This document shows, piece by piece, positions 57,401-64,000 of a stretch of DNA of 64,000 nt. A program made the position numbers and the translations under genes. Origin of the DNA: Eudorina sp. 2006-703-Eu-15 (lineage: Eukaryota; Chlorophyta; Chlorophyceae; Chlamydomonadales; Volvocaceae); contig BDSI01000018.1 of the NCBI GenBank assembly GCA_003117195.1, positions 100,230 through 164,229 on the forward strand. The letters are read 5' to 3'. Numbering within the stretch: the first letter of the stretch is position 1; each line of letters begins with the position of its first letter. The notes beneath the pieces were generated by a model. It was not told where the DNA came from and searched no databases. It saw only the letters and a list, made by a program, of their open reading frames with translations.

Positions 57401-60400
57401 CACCGAGACTCCGCCGTGGAGGCCCCGGGCCGTATAGGACCCCGACCCATCGGGTACTACCCCTGCGGGCTTGTAACTCTGGGCCCGGGGACCCTCCTCC
57501 TCCTCCTCCTGCCAAGACTCACCTGGCGTCCCACCGTCAGCTGCTGCACCGCCTCCAGCGCCGTTTTGACGCCCACGCCCTTGCCGCCCGACACCGAGTA
57601 GTCGCAGCCGCTCAGGCACGCCACCGCCTGGCCATCGCGGATCAAAGACAGGACGGAGGGCCATAGGAGCCTTGGAGCTCGACCAGGCAGTGGGCGACCG
57701 TCCAGGACCGTCCAGGACCGTCCTGGACCGTCCAGGCAGTGGGCGACCGTCCAGGACCCATCGCACCAGGGTCGCCGAACACTACCCCCCCGCCCCCGCC
57801 CCCCCCCTTGCGGCTCCCTGCCTGCCCACCTGGAGCGCCCTCACGCAGCTCGCCGCCGCGTCTCGCAGCCCGAAGCAGCGCCGTGCCGCTTCCGCCGCGT
57901 CCACCCGCTCCAGCACGTTGAGCCGCGCGCTGTCCATCTGGAGGGGGGAGGGGGCAAGGGTCAGCGGCAGGGGGGCAGTAGCTGCGAGCGGGGACATGGG
58001 AGGGGCAGTGGCGACTGCAGCTAGCGCCTGGGGAAGGACGGCTAGGCGGATGCGCGACCTCCCGCTCACCCCCCGTAAACGATGCGGCCACCGGAGTACC
58101 TTCCGAGGGGGCCGATGCGTTACTTTACAGCCACCGGTTTTGCGGCAGTGATGTAAAGCAACGAACTCGAGGGAGCCGAATCGGTAGGCCCCGATGGCCC
58201 ACACAACCCGCCCCCCGCAGGTCTCTCAGCCATCAGGCCTCCCGCCCGCCTACCTGCACCCTGCACTCCCGGTACACCCGCCGGGCTCCGAACAGCAGCG
58301 CGTCCACATCACTTGTGACGGCCGCATGCGCCAGACCCACGCGGGTGAGGGCGGCGCACATGGCCTCGGCCTCCCCGGGAGCGTCCACGTGGGGAATACC
58401 CTGAGGTGCCCGCCCACCGGTGGAGGGGGAGGCGGCCCACCGGTAGAGGGGGAGGCGGCACACCGGTCGAGGGGGAGGCGGCACACCGGTAGAGGGGGAG
58501 GCGGCACACCGGTCGAGGGGGAGGCGGCCCACCGGTAGAGGGGGAGGCGGCACACCGGTCGAGGGGGAGGCGGCACACCGGTAGAGGGGGAGGCGGCACA
58601 CCGGTCGAGGGGGAGGCGGCACACCGGTAGAGGGGGAGGCGGCACACCGGTAGAAGGGGAGGCGGCACACCGGTAGAGGGGAGGCGGCACACCGGTCGAG
58701 GGGAGGCGGCACACCGGTAGAGGGGGAGGCGGCACACCGGTAGAAGGGGAGGCGGCACACCGGTAGAGGGGGAGGCGGCACACCGGTAGAGGGGGAGGCG
58801 GCACACCGGTCGAGGGGGAGGCGGCACACCGGTAGAGGGGAGGGGGGAGGCGGCACACCGGTAGAGGGGGAGGCGGCACACCGGTAGAGGGGGAGGCGGC
58901 ACACCGGTAGAGGGGGAGGCGGCACACCGGTAGAGGGGGAGGCGGCACACCGGTAGAAGGGGAGGCGGCACACCGGTAGAGGGGGAGGCGGCACACCGGT
59001 AGAGGGGGAGGCGGCACACCGGTAGAGGGGGAGGCGGCACACCAATGCCGAGGTCAGACCAGAGCAGGTCAGTAACAGATCAGGCCAGGTCACGAACAAG
59101 ACCCGTGGGGGCAGCCGGGTGGGTCCTTGTCGACGGCCATGTCAACGGCGCGTAGGTGAGACAGATAGGCCCTGGACATACGGCCCTCAGTGGCGCCATT
59201 AGACAACGCGACCAAGGGTGCGATGCCGTCACGCCCCCGTGACCCCGGCGGACACAAGCAGGCAAGTGCGCGCCACTGTCGCGCCCCATCATCGCGCGCC
59301 CCCCGTTGCAGACCCGGACCCAGCCCTGGCTCGCACCACGTTTCCGCCCAGATCTACCCACAGCAGGGGCCGCCGCAGCGCCCTTGAGCGGGCACGATGC
59401 GCATCCCATTCCCAGCCCGTATGGTGCAGTACATCAATCGGGCCCTGCCCGCCTGTACCCATGCAGGGTAGGGGGCACAAGCCTCCCCCTGCCCCTCCCA
59501 CCGCTCCCGGCCTTAGCCTGTGCCCGCCCTGCCCTGCCCCTGCTCCTTCCCGGCCCAACCCAACCCAACCCACCATCAGGTCCAGCAGCTCCACCACCTT
59601 GCGGCCCAGGGCGTCGTGGCGCCCGCCCCGCCGGTTGCCTATCGCCCGGCCACTCAGACCCCTGGCCAGGCTCCTGCAGGCCGCGAGGGTACACGCGCGA
59701 CCCAGTACAGCCCAGACTGAGCCAAGTCAGCCTCCTCATGGACAGGTCAATCAGGTTCGCCCTCCGAACAGGGCCCGTCGTTGGGATCCCTCAGGGCCCG
59801 GGGCAGCTGGTGGCCGCCAGCCAGCCCCGCCTGCCCTACCCATGGACCCAACACCTGACTGAACAAGTGCCGCACCATTGACTAGAGACCCTCGGTGGTT
59901 GGGTTTGGCGCTTTCTTGCTGACCTCCCCACCGCACCCTGCAGGCCCTCTTCTTACCTCTGGTTGAGGCGGCCCATCTTGGCCTCCGGTGTGTCTCCCTC
60001 CAGAACGAACAGCGGCGTCACCCCGTAGCGAAGGAGGTTCATGATCTGCAGGAGTGTGAGATGGCGTTGCGGGTCGAGGGTGGTTCCGAAACCGGGCCGG
60101 CATTCGATTGGGCGTTGTTGCCTCCTGCTCGTCAAATGCCCGCCTGGAGGTGGTCGCCCACCAGGGCCCCCAAAACAGGAACCAGTTAGGATGGAGCACC
60201 TGAGGAGGGTTGGAGGACCTGGAGAATCTGCATGTCATGCCGTGTGGTGATCTCGTTTAAGGTGGCGGTGCCTTTTGGTGGTGGTGGTGGTGGTAACCGC
60301 ACTGTTGGACCGGTCACCCGGCAGCATAGGGCGCGTGTACGCAGCGGAGGGCCGCGCGCACCCGGTAAATGACGATATACAGCACCCGGGCATGTTCATC

Positions 60401-60613
60401 GTATATGACTTCTTTGAGGTCGCTTTGCTGTGAGCACTGGAACAGCCAAACCGACGTGTCGATGGCGAGGACCTTGCCGCAGAGTTCCTCCACAATTTCC
60501 GAATTGTTATCGCGGGATTCACTTGCGCCGGCCGTGTTGCGCGCTGTGCCGCTCCACGCCCGACAGACATTTGTGTATTTGACCAGCTCCGTCCAAAGGT
60601 TTGCCACACCCAT
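51405..60613 (-). CDS. GEN1: GEN1-type XPG-family Holliday-junction resolvase/flap endonuclease
   Basis: Complete 1156-residue model from 13 minus-strand exons, all in phase: 60362-60613, 59957-60045, 59574-59673, 58254-58400, 57830-57937, 57523-57627, 56812-56911, 56218-56314, 55254-55376, 54639-54805, 54112-54199, 53658-53811, 51405-53345. XPG-N: MGVANLWTELV, LAIDTSVWLFQ, LLRYGVTPLFVLEGDTPEAK. XPG-I: HVDAPGEAEAMCAAL and TSDVDALLFGA, with the acidic metal ligands. H2TH: ACLSGCDYSVSGGKGVGVKT. A Cys-rich insert (KCTGCKTC...CPLCGPGPC...CECEFH) and a chromodomain-like part (FRPRRIKQVAAKDGGTWAYL) follow, as in plant GEN1/SEND1. The last exon encodes 646 disordered Gly/Ala/Gln/Glu residues with VLDLTDS, HVDLTLDDDD and terminal VVDLT, which resemble SUMO-interaction motifs. 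GEN1 nucleases cut Holliday junctions symmetrically to finish recombination repair. Exon 1 is longer than usual between MGVANLW and LAIDTS. Confidence 0.9.
56590..56639 (+). repeat. Dispersed repeat, copy 5 (short)
   Basis: GCGGTCCGCTTTAACGTTC then ATTCATTCATCAGG; the frame reads TVDPFAVRFNVHSF. It lies in the GEN1 intron between 56314 and 56812, opposite in sense to the gene. Confidence 0.65.
57700..57762. repeat. CCGTCCAGGA direct and inverted repeats
   Basis: Several GACCGTCCAGGACC units, one in the inverted form TCCTGGACCG, lie in the GEN1 intron between 57627 and 57830. Confidence 0.7.
58417..59042. repeat. 23-bp minisatellite, about 27 copies, in GEN1 intron 3
   Basis: Unit GGCGGCACACCGGTAGAGGG plus GGA, with A/C (GTAGAG/GTCGAG) and one-base length variants. 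On the gene strand it is open in all three frames and one frame runs into exon 58254-58400 without a stop. Confidence 0.95.
59551..59573 (-). repeat. (GGGTT)n at a GEN1 5' splice site
   Basis: On the minus strand the intron after exon 59574-59673 starts GTGGGTTGGGTTGGGTTGGG. Confidence 0.85.
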
Positions 60614-63315
60614 GCTTCCGTAGGCACGCCAGGAAACGCAGCGGCCGGGTAATTATCGCATGTTCATTTGAAATCTCTTACACATTAAGTATGCCCCTGT
60701 CAGTTCTCCTTGTCATGTAATGAAGGAAACATTTTGCCCGAAACAAAGGAAGATAATGTTGGCCTAATGACTGTATGCGTATTATAACCTATGCATAGCG
60801 CCAACGGTCATTGACGTGCACCGGGAGTTTAAGGCTCAGCACGCATACCAAGTCGTATCCAAACCATTTCAGACAGCTCAATGGTCCCCATACCAGTCTG
60901 AGGCAAATATGAGCTGAGCATGCACATTTGGTCATATGGCTTTATTCATGTGGTCCAAATCAGGGCGATCCAGCAATGTTCACCCAAAGCCAGAGTCTGT
61001 ACCCGAGGGTACCCGCTGCACCGCGTGTCTTCATTCACCCTTTCCCCCGAGCCCCCAGCTCTTTCAACCTTGCAACTGGACGCACCGCTTACTGATGGGA
61101 AACGCCCTTACATGTCTGAGGTGACCGTGGCTCCGTGCACAGGAGCCGGGGAGGCCCTGGTCCCAGCTTGCCCTAAATGCGTGGAGGCAAGGGGAGGAGT
61201 GTCAGCTGACGACAACTGTCAAAGTGTGTCGGCCAACCACCCCTCGGCCCTTTCGCCGCTCATGTACTGGTTAGCCTGCATCGTTTCTGCTGTGGAGATG
61301 AATACAAGGCAGTTTGGCGGGGACACCCTCCTTGGAACGCCGTTAGGAGCCGTTTTGCCTGTGAGTTGCAGGGCCGCCGTGGACTCTGACGGCCAGGTGT
61401 GAAAATCATGAGCCCGCAATGCCCCTCACAAACTGAGGGTCCACCTTGTAACGGTTACATTACATTAAACTGGAATAGATTCGGCGGCAAATAAAGGGCT
61501 CCTAGCCCTCCTACATGAAGCTGCCCATTATTAGTGGCAAGCGCGCCCGCTGTGCGCCCAGGCAAGTCGTATGCGTATTCGCGCTGCCGTACAATGAACA
61601 CGTTCTCCATATCGAGCATGCGTCATACGCGTCTGTACGGCGAGCCGGGTGGTATCTGATAGGGCCTGGCAGGCCTAGCAGATAGGGCGCTATAGATACC
61701 TGGCAACAGCCTAGCAACAGCCTAGCAGCCGATCTGCTACTAGCAGGCCGGGCTAGCAGCTAACCCTGCCAGATTCCCCCTGCTAGGGACCTGCTAGGCC
61801 TGGCTGCTAGGGGCCTGCCAGCCCTGGCTGCTAAGGCCTGGCTGCTACGGCCCTACCAAGCCCATCTGTTAGGGTACTGATAGGCTGCCGCACGCCGCGC
61901 GGTTGGTTGTTATGTATTGTGTTATCAAGTATCTCACATGATAACTGTTACACTGCATCACCATCATCAGCTGCAGGTCGGCCGACCACCGCCGGCGGTG
62001 CCTGTTATTATCAGCACATGCACCAGACCCTTGAAACCCTCAAATGCGACACACGCTCACGCAGCGTTGCTTTGCACACCTACACACAGCGTTACAACGA
62101 GAAACCGCACCTACCTACCGCTGCATCGCAAAACCACGCCGTTGCATCGCGACACTGCACACGTGTATGCCCCATCGAGAGTCGCAACTCCCTCGATATC
62201 AAGACTTGGATAGCAACGAATCGACAGACGTTGGGCAGCGACGAGACACCCGCCAAGACACCTAGAGTCGTCCATCAGCCACTGGTATCAATCAGCCACG
62301 TACTGGCCAAGCAGGGCAAGGATAGGAATGAATCGAAAGATTTCGGGCAGCGCTAAGACACTCGCCCTGACATCGAGAGAGACACATATCGTACCATCAC
62401 AAAACTGTACAAACAGAACCAAGACAGTGGTCATGAGCAGGCGCCACCACCACCGCCCACAAAGGCGGGCCACGCCAGAGCTCCTCCTGAGTGCAGCGTC
62501 GCGTAGCTAGGCGGGGGGCCGCCTCCGCCTCGCCGCGGCTGGAGGCCGTCGTCGTTTTCGTGGCGGCGGCGGCGGTAATGGCCAACGCCGACATTAGCCC
62601 CTCGCCGTCCGCGGACCTCCGGACGCCGGCCATGTAGTTCGTCGCCGCGTCTGTCGCCTCGTCGTCATCGTACGGAAAGTCGCTCGGGAGCAGATCCATA
62701 CAAACCGGATCCCACGGCGGCGGTAATGGCCAACGCCATCAGCAGCGCTACGACTGCGCGACCTGGGTCCTTCAGGGCGGGCGCGGTGCGAGGGCCGGGG
62801 GCGGTGCAGCCGAACAGCGTCGCGGGCGCAGGTGGGTGGATGGGGCGGCGGTCGATATGGATACGGGATTCAGGACATTGGTGGACGGGCAGGGGACCAG
62901 GGGTTCAGGATGGCGAGCAAGAGCGAACAAGGGAGAGCAGGGCGCGTCGGCGAACTCCGCAGCTTGCCGTCTGGTAAAAGTCGTGCAGAAAGGACTCTGC
63001 CGTGCAGTGCCGTGCAGTACAGTGCCGTGTGGTCCCGGGCCGTGCGGTGCAGTGCGGTGCGTTGCCGGGCGGTGTTCCGCCACCCGGTGGGCGTTGCGCC
63101 GCACGACCGTGGGTAAACCCTCAAACGCTGTCGTGGCGCTTCCCTTAGGTTACACATCACCCCCAATTGGATGCGCTGGGAGGAACATACACACAGTTGA
63201 TCGCCCTCCTATCCGTTCTAAGCTGGTGAACTCTTGTCCATCTGCTTGCCCAGCAAGCTCGCGATCATCCCCTTGCCCCTTCCCTCTTTCCTGCTCCCGC
63301 TGTTCCGAGTCTCAG
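60614..63315. other. Gene-poor region with local repeats
   Basis: Contains the GEN1 promoter region. A plus-strand open frame 60920-61402 starts at an ATG but has no recognisable domain. 61640-61875 is dense in CTAG/GCTAGG words. Two imperfect direct repeats of about 46 bases lie at 62209-62254 and 62321-62366. A minus-strand frame from 62699 (MDLLPSDFPYDDDEATDAA) could be the start of an unseen gene. A 25-base GGCGGCGGTAATGGCCAACG-type duplication is at about 62568 and 62709. Confidence 0.35.
61640..61875. repeat. CTAG-rich degenerate repeat
   Basis: More than ten CTAG or GCTAG words in about 230 bases, arranged as degenerate CCTGGCTGCTAGG and inverted CCTAGCAG units able to pair with each other. 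Confidence 0.6.
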
Positions 63316-64000
63316 CTGCCTGCACCCTGGATGTGGCGGCCATCACGGAGCAGCTGGGTCACCTGGATGTGGCGAGCCTGGAGCTGATCCGCGGGTAAGC
63401 CAGCGGCTACATCGACGGTCGCGTTCAGGCGCTGCCGCAGCACGGCCAGGTGGGTGGGCTGGGGCGAGGCTGAGGATAGATCGAGGATCAGGGCGGGATG
63501 AGCGGGTGCAGTTGCGTTTCGGGGCGGCGCAGGCGGGCCGGGGCCGTCGGCGGCTGGCATGGGTACGCTTGTGGCCCGGCAGGAGGCGTTCCCAAGGACC
63601 TATGCCGGAGTTCAGTCGGGGGGCACCCACGTGGGGGCTAAGCGCTGCATGCGTCCGCTCGATGATGAAGGATCTGGGGGGATGAGTAGTTCAAACTGCG
63701 ACGTGGGAGACATGGGAAGGTGGAGGCGTGAACCCGGGGCTGTGTGTACGTGCATATGTCGAAGACAATAATGTGCCTGCTGGTCTGTCTTTTCCTACAA
63801 GTTCGCCATACCTCCCTCGCCCCTGCAACCCCAACTCACCGCGGCGCGTGTGTGTTTATGTGTACACATGTGCAGATCCGCTCACAGGTGGTCAAGGCCG
63901 CGGTTCTGCGGCTGGTGGACGGAGTGCTGGCGGCCAACAGGGAGGCATCTGGCCTGGCGACACCTCCGTCCTCTGCGGACGCAGCCGCCCCTCGCCGGCG
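63316..64000 (+). CDS. Unidentified partial gene at right edge
   Basis: Two likely exons. 63316-63449 (acceptor CTCAG, donor CAG/GTGGGT) reads TLDVAAITEQLGHLDVASLE then LIRG, a TAA, and ASGYIDGRVQALPQHGQ. From 63876 (acceptor TGTGCAG) it reads IRSQVVKAAVLRLVDGVL and continues off the window. Both junctions are phase 0 and the frame is continuous except for the TAA at about 63394. Either the TAA is part of a GTAAGC donor with different downstream splicing, or the copy carries a nonsense change. The N-terminus and the family are unknown. Confidence 0.35.

Noticed and set aside
58233..59099. Minus-strand 240-290 residue Pro/Leu/Cys-rich repeat proteins
   Set aside because: Three overlapping frames read the same 23-bp minisatellite; only the part below 58400 is conserved GEN1 exon. 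Kept only as an intron-retention question.
60920..61402. Plus-strand 160-residue open frame as a gene
   Set aside because: No domain or splice support and atypical composition; chance ORF or element remnant more likely.
1..64000. tRNA or rRNA genes
   Set aside because: I looked for B-box-like GGTTCGA contexts and conserved rRNA blocks and found none convincing; a tRNA scan would be needed to exclude them fully.

Overview
This window is nuclear DNA from a green alga, most likely a volvocine or closely related chlorophycean. The evidence is GC-rich DNA (about two thirds by eye), genes split into many short exons by GT-AG introns, Gly/Ala/Gln/Pro low-complexity inserts inside otherwise conserved proteins, abundant micro- and minisatellites, and plant/algal-type gene families. 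There are no operons, ribosome binding sites or prokaryotic features. All gene models below were assembled by hand from splice sites, reading-frame phase and remembered family motifs; no alignment was run.

Layout. 1-4004 (-): a plastid membrane protein of the Arabidopsis At5g03900 family, cut by the left edge. 4005-4723: a shared divergent promoter region. 4724-7507 (+): a DXO/Rai1 mRNA decapping and deNADding enzyme, with one GC-AG intron. 8396-11238 (+): a TMBIM/Lifeguard (BAX-inhibitor-like) seven-helix membrane protein. 12586-16293 (+): an F-box-like leucine-rich-repeat gene, followed at 17317-18780 by a decayed tandem copy. 20002-25536 (-): a hydroxylysine-kinase-like APH-fold kinase, with a TAGG microsatellite of about 200 bp in intron 1. 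25537-29486: no convincing gene. 29487-35599 (-): a LEA-3-like repeat protein whose 22-residue repeat units lie on separate exons. 35600-41115: no convincing gene. 41116-42911 and 44073-45237 (+): two unrecognised multi-exon genes. 46509-49317 (-): a Lon substrate-binding-domain protein. 51405-60613 (-): a complete 13-exon GEN1-type Holliday-junction resolvase/flap nuclease with a 646-residue disordered tail that has SUMO-interaction-like motifs. 63316-64000 (+): the start of an unidentified gene cut by the right edge.

The genes are unrelated housekeeping functions (RNA quality control, DNA repair, membrane stress, amino-acid kinase, plastid), as is usual for an algal chromosome arm; no pathway cluster is visible. 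The most interesting signals are structural: (i) the exon-per-repeat LEA gene, (ii) a 12-bp palindrome GACCCNNGGGTC found at least 11 times, often inside exons, (iii) G-rich tandem repeats that start at or just after 5' splice sites in at least eight introns, and (iv) a dispersed repeat, five copies, that keeps a common peptide reading.
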